Shown here piece after piece: positions 1 through 6,873 of a DNA stretch of 6,873 nt (positions are counted from its first letter, which is position 1; each line of letters opens with the position of its first letter). The position numbers and the translations under genes are program-made. The DNA is from Gemmatimonadota bacterium. GTDB taxonomy: Bacteria > Gemmatimonadota > Gemmatimonadetes > Palauibacterales > Palauibacteraceae. Location: assembly GCA_030598525.1 (NCBI GenBank), contig JAUVPT010000087.1:1-6873 (forward strand). The letters run 5' to 3'. The notes under the pieces were generated by a model that was not told the DNA's origin, searched no databases, and saw only the letters and a program-made list of their open reading frames with translations.

Positions 1-1196
<1,196 letters not shown>

Positions 1197-1200
<4 letters not shown>

Positions 1201-1664
1201 ACACTGTGCCGTTCCGAAGCCTGCTGCTTGCCCTGGTTCTTCTTGCGGCAGGCGGATGCGGAGACGATCCGCTGAGCCCTGAAGTCGAAGCGCTCGCGAG
1301 CGCCCGGGCCCGCTGGGAGTCCACCGGCTACTCCCACTACACGTACCTGTACCGGCTGTCGTGCTTCTGCCCTCCGCAACTCCTCGAGACTGCCCGGGTG
1401 ACCGTGTCCGACGGACAGATCACGACTGTATTCCTGGTGGAGTCGGATATCCCTGCGCCGCCCGACACGTACGCCCTGTACCAGACGATCGATGGCCTGT
1501 TCGACAGACTCGCGAGGGACCTGGAGAACGACCCCGTGGTCTTTGAAGTCACGTACGACGGAGCGGCCGGCTACCCCACGTCCGCGCAGGTCGATATTTC
1601 CGAGCAGATCGCGGACGAGGAGTACTCGTTCACCGCGTCCGACCTGGTTGCAGCGACCCCGTGA
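1197..1664 (+). CDS. DUF6174-type small lipoprotein, function unknown
   Basis: The predicted protein has 155 residues and starts at a GTG that overlaps the upstream stop (GTGA, 1197-1200). The N-terminus is a bacterial lipoprotein signal: R7, a hydrophobic stretch at about 8-18, then AAGGC with the lipidation cysteine at C21, followed by an acidic linker (GDDP). The mature part matches the layout I know for DUF6174: a YxxYTY-like segment (Y45-Y50), CFCPP (C56, C58), a V-x-V-x-x-G-x-I strand region (68-75), TIDGLFDRL (97-105), YDGAAGYP (120-127) and VDxxxxIADEEY (132-143). The family has no known function. The protein should be anchored in a membrane facing the periplasm, unlike its soluble enzyme neighbours. 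The open frame extends upstream of 1197, but that part overlaps the xanthine dehydrogenase and has no leader. DUF6174 is recalled from motifs, not searched. Confidence 0.8.
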
Positions 1665-1666
1665 GG
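1663..1666 (+). promoter_or_regulatory. Ribosome binding site for ygfK
   Basis: GAGG overlaps the stop codon of the lipoprotein gene (TGA at 1662-1664) and sits 8 nt before the ATG at 1675. It fixes the ygfK start within an open frame that runs on upstream to 1492. The residues upstream of 1675 do not resemble the family. Confidence 0.55.
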
Positions 1667-1674
1667 TAGGCGAG

Positions 1675-3783
1675 ATGGCTCACCTGTATCCGATCCCGTT
1701 CGCCGACCTGGCCCGCCGGATGTGCCGTGAGGTGGAGACCTCGGGCGCCGTGTTCGACCTGCCGGAAAGGAAATGGTGGATTCCCGACCCTGCGCTGGAC
1801 TTCTCGGCCGTCCATTTCTCGCGTCGGGCCGCGACCCCCGTAGGACCCGCGGCAGGCCCACACACACAGCTCGCCCAGAACATCGTGCTCGCCTGGCTTG
1901 CGGGAAGCCGCATCATCGAGTTGAAGACCGTCCAGGTGAACGATGATCTCGACATTCCGCGCCCGTGCATTCACGCGCCCAACATCGGCTTCAACGTCGA
2001 ATGGTCCCAGGAGCTCAGGGTCCGGGAGTCCCTGCGCGAGTACGCGAAGGCCGCGTACCTGATCGAGATTCTCAAGGCGACAAGGGCGTTCGGCCGCTTC
2101 CCCACCGACCATGGCCTGGAGACCGTGTTCGACATCAGCGTCGGATACGACCTCGAGGGAATCCGCGGCGAGAAGGTCACGGGCTTCATCCGCGGCCTTC
2201 TCGAGCCTCGAACGCTGTTCGACGAACTGCGAGCGGAGTTGACGGGTGACGGCGACCTGGCCCGGTTCTCAGACCTCGAGCTTCCCGAGCCCATCTCGGA
2301 CTGTGTCACGCTCTCGACGTTCCACGGATGTCCTGCCGACCAGATCGAATCCATCGCCCGCTACCTGCTCGAGGAGCTGGGGCTCCACGTCATCATCAAG
2401 CTGAACCCCACGCTGCTGGGCTTCGATGCGGTGCGGGAGATCCTGCACGATCGACTGGGCTATCACGACCTGGACCTGCGTCGCGAGGCCTTCGACGTGG
2501 ATCTCCAATACGAAGACGGGATCGGGATCCTGCGTCGTCTCCGGGAGGTCGCCGAGCGAAAGGGATCCACGATCGGCGCCAAGTTCACGAACACGCTCGT
2601 GGTCCGGAACGATTCCGCGGTGTTCCCCACGCAGGCGGATCCGTGGATGTACGTGTCGGGACCACCCCTCCACGTGATCTCGATGAACCTGATGCAGAGA
2701 TTCCGGGAGGAGCTCGGCTTCGATTTCCCCGTCTCCTTCTCGGCCGGTATCGATGTGAAGAACTTCCCGGCTGCCGTGGCCTGCGGAATGGTCCCGGTGA
2801 CGACTTGCACGGACCTGCTCAAGCAGGGTGGGTTCGGGCGGCTCCCGGGCTATCTGAAGGCTCTCGGCCGGGAAATGAAGAAAGCCGGCGTCAGCTCGCG
2901 TGAGGCCTACGTCCTGGCCGCGTCCGGGCACGGAGCCGAGGCGGTGGCGGAATCGTTGGGCGACCTGGCTTCGGAGAGTCTCGATCGCCTGCTGAGCGTG
3001 GCGGCTTCAGACCCTGATTTCCTTCCCGCCGCCATCCGGGAGGAGGCCGCGGGGGCGGGGCTGGACCCCGAGGCCACCCTCCTGCGCGTCACCCGGCAGG
3101 CAGGACGACTGAACGGCAGGGATATCGTCCCGCCGCTGGCCAGCGAGCGCCGCTACCACGCCGAAGCCAACGCGAAACCGCCGCGCCGGATCGACAGCAT
3201 TCTCGGTTTGTACGACTGCATCAATTGCGATTTGTGCGTGTCCGCGTGCCCCAACGACGCGATCTTCGCCTACGATGCAGCGCCACAGAGCCTCGAAACC
3301 CACGTGGTCGGTCCCGGACCGGGCGGGCTATCGCTCACACCGGGATCAGGCTTTCTTATCTCCGAAGCGCACCAGTTGGCCCTGTTCGCCGGGGCGTGCA
3401 ACGAGTGCTCCAACTGCGAGGTATACTGCCCCGAGCACGGAGCTCCGTTCCGCGTGAAGGAGCGCCTGTTCTCGTCCGAGGCGGCGTTCGAACGATCGGA
3501 GGACGACGGTTTCTGGCGGGCGGAGGGTGAGCTCCGGGCACGTCTCGGGGGACGGATCCTGACCCTCGGAGTGGATGAATCCGCCAATTGGGCATACCTG
3601 GATGCGGGCGACATGCGTCTCGAGTTGTCCTGGACCCCCCTTCAGATCCTGGGCGGCTCGGTGGAGCCTGACGCCCTGCCGCTCGACACGGCGCGCCTGT
3701 GGCGGATGCGCACGGCCTGGGACTCGATCTATCGGTCCGGGAGGTCGAACCCCGTGAACCCGGCCGGACACCGGGGAGCCTGA
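1675..3783 (+). CDS. ygfK: YgfK-family iron-sulfur oxidoreductase, short form without FAD/NAD(P)H domain
   Basis: The protein has 702 residues. It begins with the family N-terminus (PIPFADLARR at about 6-15) and the hallmark ATPVGPAAGPHTQLAQN (53-69) of a dihydroorotate dehydrogenase-like TIM barrel that should bind FMN. Other barrel motifs are ELKTVQ near 82-87, STFHGCP (214-220) and KLNPTLLG (242-249). The C-terminal part has two [4Fe-4S] signatures, CxxCxxxxxxC-type variants: C515, C518, C521 with C525-P526, and C575, C578, C581 with C585-P586, separated by a Gly/Pro-rich loop. E. coli YgfK is 1032 residues and carries a GltD-like FAD/NAD(P)H domain between these parts. Here the link (about 400-510) has no Rossmann GxGxxG motif. 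YgfK was annotated as a putative selenate reductase subunit and is now tied to anaerobic urate breakdown. The start at 1675 is supported by family similarity and a GAGG site. The gene lies between the lipoprotein gene and the cyclic amidohydrolase gene. Confidence 0.9.
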   Translation: MAHLYPIPFADLARRMCREVETSGAVFDLPERKWWIPDPALDFSAVHFSRRAATPVGPAAGPHTQLAQNIVLAWLAGSRIIELKTVQVNDDLDIPRPCIHAPNIGFNVEWSQELRVRESLREYAKAAYLIEILKATRAFGRFPTDHGLETVFDISVGYDLEGIRGEKVTGFIRGLLEPRTLFDELRAELTGDGDLARFSDLELPEPISDCVTLSTFHGCPADQIESIARYLLEELGLHVIIKLNPTLLGFDAVREILHDRLGYHDLDLRREAFDVDLQYEDGIGILRRLREVAERKGSTIGAKFTNTLVVRNDSAVFPTQADPWMYVSGPPLHVISMNLMQRFREELGFDFPVSFSAGIDVKNFPAAVACGMVPVTTCTDLLKQGGFGRLPGYLKALGREMKKAGVSSREAYVLAASGHGAEAVAESLGDLASESLDRLLSVAASDPDFLPAAIREEAAGAGLDPEATLLRVTRQAGRLNGRDIVPPLASERRYHAEANAKPPRRIDSILGLYDCINCDLCVSACPNDAIFAYDAAPQSLETHVVGPGPGGLSLTPGSGFLISEAHQLALFAGACNECSNCEVYCPEHGAPFRVKERLFSSEAAFERSEDDGFWRAEGELRARLGGRILTLGVDESANWAYLDAGDMRLELSWTPLQILGGSVEPDALPLDTARLWRMRTAWDSIYRSGRSNPVNPAGHRGA
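3773..3778 (+). promoter_or_regulatory. Ribosome binding site for the cyclic amidohydrolase gene
   Basis: GGGGAG lies within the last codons of ygfK, 6 nt before the GTG at 3785. The start codon follows the ygfK stop (TGA, 3781-3783) by one base. The site supports GTG as the start and coupled translation. Confidence 0.65.
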
Positions 3784-3784
3784 C

Positions 3785-5203
3785 GTGCGCACTCGACTGG
3801 TGAACCTGCGAGTACCGACGGACGGTCAAGCCGGAAAGGGTCAGGACACGGTTCCAGCCGACATCTTGATCGAGGGCGAGAAGATCGCCGGCGTGACCCC
3901 TCCCGGGGAGCGCCCGGTGGAAGCCGACGAGCAGAGGACCGACCTCCAGGGCCAGCTGGTGCTCCCCGGGGCGATCGACGGCCACGTGCACTTCGACGAT
4001 CCCGGCTTCACGCACCGGGAGACCTTCGAGACCGGAACGCGATCCGCGGCCGCCGGGGGCGTGACCTGTGTCGTCGACATGCCGTGCACTTCCCTGCCCC
4101 CCGTGACGTCGCGCGCGAACCTGGAGGCGAAGCTCGCCGTGATCGAGCCCAGGGCTCACGTGGACTTCATGCTGTGGGGCGGAGTGTCTGCCAACGCGAT
4201 GGAGCAGGCGGACTGGATCGCCAACCTGGAGGACGTGGTCTCGGAGGGCGTGGGAGCGATCAAGGTCTACATGCTGAGCGGCATGGACACGTTCCGGGAT
4301 CTCGATACGGCCCGCATCGAGGCGGTCCTGAGGGAGACTTGCCGGTTGGGCGTTCCCGTCGGCGTCCACGCCGAGGATCGGCGGCTGGTTCTCGGGCTCA
4401 CGGAGCAGCTGATTGCCCTGGGCAGGAACACGCCGCTCGATTACGCCGCCTCCCGTCCTGCCGCTGGAGAGGTCTCGGCAGTTTCGACGCTCGGGGATCT
4501 GTGTCGGCGTACCGGCGCCCGGGTCCACGTCGTGCATGTCGGGGCGGGAGAAGCCCTCGATCTCATAGCCTCGGCCCGCGACGAGGGACTTCCGCTGTCG
4601 GGAGAGACCTGCCCGCACTTCCTCGAATTCACGCAGGAGGACCTGGCCTCACAGGGGGCGATTCTCAAGACGGCGCCCGTCGTGAAGACCGCCGCGGACC
4701 GGGAGCGGCTGTGGCTCGGGGTCGCGAACGGCGACATCCAGCACGTGGCCACCGACCACGCGGCCGGAGAATGGCCGGCCGAGAAGCACACCGGGTCGAT
4801 CTGGACGGACTACGGAGGGGTGCCCGGGGTGGAGCTGCTCCTGCCCTATCTGTATTCCGAAGGGTACCGGAAGGGGCGCCTGACGTTAGGCCGCCTGGTC
4901 GAGCTCATCTCCACGGCTCCCGCCACTTTCTTCGGCATCGATTCACGAAAGGGGCGCCTCGCACCCGGCTACGACGCCGACCTGACGGTGATCGACGAGG
5001 ACGGCTCCTGGACGGTGAAGGCCAAGGATATGCACAACCTGAATCGCTATACTCCGATGGAGGGAAGGACCCTGGCCGGACGTGTCACCTCCACCTTCGT
5101 GCGCGGAACCCTGGTATTCGGCCTCGGTTCCGGCGGCGCGGAGTTCCTCGGCCCTGCCGGGTTCGGCCAGAGAGTGAAGCGCGAGACGAGGGTGACCCCA
5201 TGA
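3785..5203 (+). CDS. Allantoinase/dihydroorotase-type cyclic amidohydrolase (hyuA-position gene)
   Basis: The protein has 472 residues, the normal length for cyclic amidohydrolases, which hydrolyse a ring amide using a two-metal centre in a TIM barrel. The expected ligands are all visible: DGHVHF (H67, H69), the carboxylated lysine K160 in AIKVYM, H195 in GVHAED, H251 in VHVVHVG, and D324 in VATDH. A C-terminal beta-sandwich segment follows (KGRLAPGYDADLTVID, then YTPMEGRTLAGRV). Segments such as MLWGGV (about 119-124), DYAASRP and ETCPHF resemble allantoinase or class I dihydroorotase more than dihydropyrimidinase/D-hydantoinase. In E. coli the equivalent slot beside ygfK/ssnA is held by hyuA, annotated as a phenylhydantoinase. 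The likely role is opening a ring in a urate-derived intermediate; the substrate is not determined. The GTG start is supported by the site at 3773. The stop overlaps the ssnA ATG. Active-site roles are inferred by alignment from memory. Confidence 0.88.
   Translation: MRTRLVNLRVPTDGQAGKGQDTVPADILIEGEKIAGVTPPGERPVEADEQRTDLQGQLVLPGAIDGHVHFDDPGFTHRETFETGTRSAAAGGVTCVVDMPCTSLPPVTSRANLEAKLAVIEPRAHVDFMLWGGVSANAMEQADWIANLEDVVSEGVGAIKVYMLSGMDTFRDLDTARIEAVLRETCRLGVPVGVHAEDRRLVLGLTEQLIALGRNTPLDYAASRPAAGEVSAVSTLGDLCRRTGARVHVVHVGAGEALDLIASARDEGLPLSGETCPHFLEFTQEDLASQGAILKTAPVVKTAADRERLWLGVANGDIQHVATDHAAGEWPAEKHTGSIWTDYGGVPGVELLLPYLYSEGYRKGRLTLGRLVELISTAPATFFGIDSRKGRLAPGYDADLTVIDEDGSWTVKAKDMHNLNRYTPMEGRTLAGRVTSTFVRGTLVFGLGSGGAEFLGPAGFGQRVKRETRVTP
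5188..5195 (+). promoter_or_regulatory. Ribosome binding site for ssnA
   Basis: GAGGGTGA lies in the last codons of the cyclic amidohydrolase gene, 4 nt before the ATG at 5200 (8 nt from its GAGG core). It marks the ssnA start inside an open frame that extends more than 1.1 kb upstream without being coding there. Confidence 0.6.
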
Positions 5204-6591
5204 GTCAGCAGATCGTGCTCGGAAACGGACACCTGGTCACCGGATGGGAGAATCCGGCCGTGATCGCAGGTGGTGCCGTGGCCTGGCAGGAAGAGCGGAT
5301 CGTGGGGGTGGGGCCGGAGGCGGAGATTCGACAAGCCTACCCTGCCGCTCGGTATCTCGACGCTCGTGGCGGCCTCATCCTCCCCGGACTCGTGAACCTG
5401 CACCACCACTTCTATTCGGCCCTCGCCCGCGGTCTCGATCCAGGGGTCGAGATGCGAGACTTCCCCGAGATCCTGGACCGGCTGTGGTGGCGACTCGATC
5501 GAGCCCTGGACCCGGACACGGTCCGTCTGTCCGCTCTGCTATCCGCGGCGGACTGCGTACGCTGGGGATGCACGACGGTATTCGATCACCACGCGTCTCC
5601 GTCCTGCATCGACGGCAGCCTCGACCTGTTGGCCGGCGCTCTGACGGACGCCGGAATCTCGGGCGTGCTGTGCTATGAGGTGACGGACCGAAACGGGCCG
5701 GAGGACGCGGCACTGGGAATCGAAGAAAACCTCGGCTTCGTGGATGCGCACGCCGACGATCCGCGAGTCCGGGGCGTGTTCGGCCTGCACGCCAGTTTCA
5801 CGGTGTCGGAGGCCACGCTCTCCGCGGTCGCGGAACGGCGCTCGTCCGTGTCGGGAGTGCACGTTCACGTGGCCGAGCACCCGGTAGACGATCAGTTCTC
5901 GCGCGACACTTTCGGCGCCACGCCGATCCAACGTCTCGAGCGACATGGGCTACTCGACTCCCGGGCGCTTCTCGCCCACGGCATCCACGTCGAAGACCGG
6001 GACTACGACCGGGTCGCGGCGGCGGGATCGACGATCATTCACAATCCGGAGTCCAACGCCAACAACGGCGTGGGGAGACTCGACATACCGCGGACCGCCG
6101 GCCACGGGTGCGCGATCGGCCTGGGCACGGACGGCATGTCGTCCGCGGTCCTGAGGGCTCTGCGCTTCGCGTTCCTCGGCCTGCGGGGCGGCTCCGAAGA
6201 CCCGACGCTCGGCTTCAAGGACCTGCCTGGACTCCTGGCGACGAACGCGCGGGTGGCCGGCCGTTTCCTTGACGAACCACTACTGGGCCACCTCGCGCCC
6301 GGCGCGCCGGCGGACGTCATCGCGGTGGACTGCCCACCGCCCACTCCCGTCACCTCGGCGAACTGGTTCGGTCACCTTGCCTACGGATCGTCCGAAGCGC
6401 CCGTGCGCCACACGTTCGCGAGAGGCCAGGTGGTCCTGGAGGACTTCAGCCACACGACCCTGGACCCGGCGGACCTGTCGTCCGAGGCGCGGGTCCTGGC
6501 CCCCGTGCTATGGAAGCGCTTTCACGAGCTCGACTGGAATACGCCCTACCTCGGCCCGTCCCCAGGGGCCGGGAAGGAGAGTCTCCGATGA
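5200..6591 (+). CDS. ssnA: SsnA-type metal-dependent aminohydrolase
   Basis: The protein has 463 residues, against 442 in E. coli SsnA. It belongs to the amidohydrolase superfamily branch of guanine deaminase, TrzA/AtzA and ATZ-TRZ hydrolases, which remove amino or other groups from purine- or triazine-like rings. Metal ligands are visible as H68 and H70 (HHHFYSAL), H223 (HVHVAEH), H260 (LLAHGIH) and D311 (GLGTDG); E226 is the likely proton shuttle. SsnA-specific stretches are LWWRLDRALD (about 90-99), DHHASP (128-133) and HNPESNANNGVG, which match my memory of the E. coli protein closely. ssnA belongs to the urate/purine operon next to ygfK, hyuA and xdhD. It was first named for an effect on stationary-phase viability; its substrate remains uncertain. 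The start at 5200 forms an ATGA overlap with the upstream stop, and its own stop overlaps the next ATG in the same way, so it is probably translationally coupled on both sides. Confidence 0.92.
   Translation: MSQQIVLGNGHLVTGWENPAVIAGGAVAWQEERIVGVGPEAEIRQAYPAARYLDARGGLILPGLVNLHHHFYSALARGLDPGVEMRDFPEILDRLWWRLDRALDPDTVRLSALLSAADCVRWGCTTVFDHHASPSCIDGSLDLLAGALTDAGISGVLCYEVTDRNGPEDAALGIEENLGFVDAHADDPRVRGVFGLHASFTVSEATLSAVAERRSSVSGVHVHVAEHPVDDQFSRDTFGATPIQRLERHGLLDSRALLAHGIHVEDRDYDRVAAAGSTIIHNPESNANNGVGRLDIPRTAGHGCAIGLGTDGMSSAVLRALRFAFLGLRGGSEDPTLGFKDLPGLLATNARVAGRFLDEPLLGHLAPGAPADVIAVDCPPPTPVTSANWFGHLAYGSSEAPVRHTFARGQVVLEDFSHTTLDPADLSSEARVLAPVLWKRFHELDWNTPYLGPSPGAGKESLR
6571..6581 (+). promoter_or_regulatory. 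Ribosome binding site for the PLP-dependent lyase-like gene
   Basis: GGGAAGGAGAG sits near the end of ssnA, with its GGAG core 8 nt before the ATG at 6588. It supports the start of the last, incomplete gene. Confidence 0.65.
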
Positions 6592-6873
6592 AGATCGTCG
6601 ACGCGGACGCCCGGGACCGCGCGGTGGCCCGGTGCCGTGAGCTGGGCGTTCTGATCCCGACCCTGGCGCAGCAGAGGGATCCCTCCACTGTGGACCCTGT
6701 CGTCGCTGAAGCTCTGATCGACGTGGACATGCAGACGCCGGATCCGCTGAACCTGTTTCGGATCACGTGGCGCAACGACCGCGGATCGGGCGGATTCGGC
6801 GAAGTAAACGCACTCGAACTCCCGTCGGAGCTGACGGGAGTTCGGGCGCGCATCATCGGCTTGGTCGGGGAAC
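6588..6873 (+). CDS. PLP-dependent fold-type II lyase-like protein, N-terminal 95 residues (3'-truncated by window)
   Basis: The frame is open from the ATG at 6588, which overlaps the ssnA stop as ATGA, to the window end, giving 95 residues and no stop. The N-terminus has a helical RCRELGVLIPTLAQQRDP segment (about 16-33), then PLNLFRITW (52-60), a Gly-rich turn, LELPSELTGVRARIIGL (77-93) and VGE at the edge. This pattern matches, from memory, a group of PLP-dependent proteins of the tryptophan synthase beta/cysteine synthase superfamily, in which the next segment carries a GAHK motif with the PLP-binding lysine. That residue would fall just outside the window, so the assignment rests on N-terminal similarity only. 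In E. coli the same operon has ygeX (2,3-diaminopropionate ammonia-lyase), also a PLP fold-type II enzyme, so this gene probably fills the same step. Its N-terminus does not look like E. coli YgeX, so I give no symbol. Confidence 0.65.
   Translation, partial: MKIVDADARDRAVARCRELGVLIPTLAQQRDPSTVDPVVAEALIDVDMQTPDPLNLFRITWRNDRGSGGFGEVNALELPSELTGVRARIIGLVGE
6815..6844 (+). repeat. Perfect 12-bp inverted repeat with 6-nt loop inside the PLP gene
   Basis: The arm CGAACTCCCGTC (6815-6826) is followed by a 6-nt loop and its exact reverse complement GACGGGAGTTCG (6833-6844). In RNA the stem could extend by G-U and G-C pairs into the loop. It lies about 228 nt after the ATG, over codons for a conserved-looking ELPSELTGV segment. 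No T-run follows, so it is not a standard intrinsic terminator. It may be fortuitous or an RNA hairpin that slows or attenuates the downstream operon. Confidence 0.6.

Noticed and set aside
1290..1303. 14-bp perfect palindrome GCGCTCGCGAGCGC
   Set aside because: It has only seven independent pairs. About one such site is expected by chance in a GC-rich window of this length, and it lies in coding sequence with no other operator-like context.
1492..1674. Upstream extension of the ygfK frame
   Set aside because: The translated part is Arg/Thr/Ser-rich, overlaps the lipoprotein gene, and precedes the recognisable YgfK N-terminus starting at 1675.
3310..3330. Gly/Pro-rich VGPGPGG motif in YgfK as a possible dinucleotide-binding loop
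   Set aside because: It lies between the two [4Fe-4S] cysteine groups and lacks a Rossmann beta-alpha-beta setting, so it is more likely a loop in the ferredoxin domain.
3356..4618. Long reverse-strand open frame of 420 codons
   Set aside because: It lies antisense to the confidently identified ygfK end and cyclic amidohydrolase. It is Arg/Pro/Gly-rich with no family motifs, as expected for a shadow frame in GC-rich DNA.
4084..5199. Upstream extension of the ssnA frame by over 1.1 kb
   Set aside because: This part is Arg/Gly-rich and overlaps the cyclic amidohydrolase in another frame. SsnA similarity, its ribosome binding site and the ATGA overlap place the start at 5200.

Overview
The window is a GC-rich, gene-dense stretch in which every confidently called gene is on the + strand. 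It reads as the middle of one operon. Five gene junctions are visible: two ATGA overlaps, one GTGA overlap, one 1-nt gap and one 10-nt gap. No intergenic region is long enough to hold a promoter or a terminator. GC bias, frequent GTG starts and strong GGAGG-type ribosome binding sites suggest a high-GC Gram-negative-like bacterium. The lipoprotein leader ending in a Gly-Gly-Cys lipobox and acidic linker would suit Gemmatimonadota, Acidobacteriota or a related uncultivated phylum, but that placement is only a guess.

Layout: (1) 1-1200, the C-terminal catalytic part of a selenium-dependent-type xanthine dehydrogenase (molybdopterin subunit), cut by the window start. (2) 1197-1664, a small DUF6174-type lipoprotein. 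(3) 1675-3783, a YgfK homologue (dihydroorotate-dehydrogenase-like barrel plus a two-cluster ferredoxin domain). (4) 3785-5203, an allantoinase/dihydroorotase-type cyclic amidohydrolase in the position held by hyuA in Escherichia coli. (5) 5200-6591, an SsnA-type metal-dependent aminohydrolase. (6) 6588-6873, the start of a PLP-dependent fold-type II lyase-like gene, cut by the window end.

From family knowledge, xdh + ygfK + ssnA + hyuA-like + a PLP lyase (ygeX in E. coli) is the anaerobic purine/urate catabolic cluster of E. coli and gut anaerobes. The likely logic is as follows. The molybdenum hydroxylase interconverts purines and xanthine/urate. YgfK carries out a redox step on a purine-derived intermediate. 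SsnA and the cyclic amidohydrolase deaminate or open the rings. The PLP enzyme removes ammonia from the resulting diamino or amino acid. The order of steps and the exact substrates are inference.

Two departures from the E. coli pattern stand out. The YgfK here is only 702 residues and has no visible FAD/NAD(P)H (GltD-like) domain between the barrel and the Fe-S domain. A DUF6174 lipoprotein gene is embedded, translationally coupled, between xdh and ygfK. A perfect 12-bp inverted repeat also lies inside the last gene.
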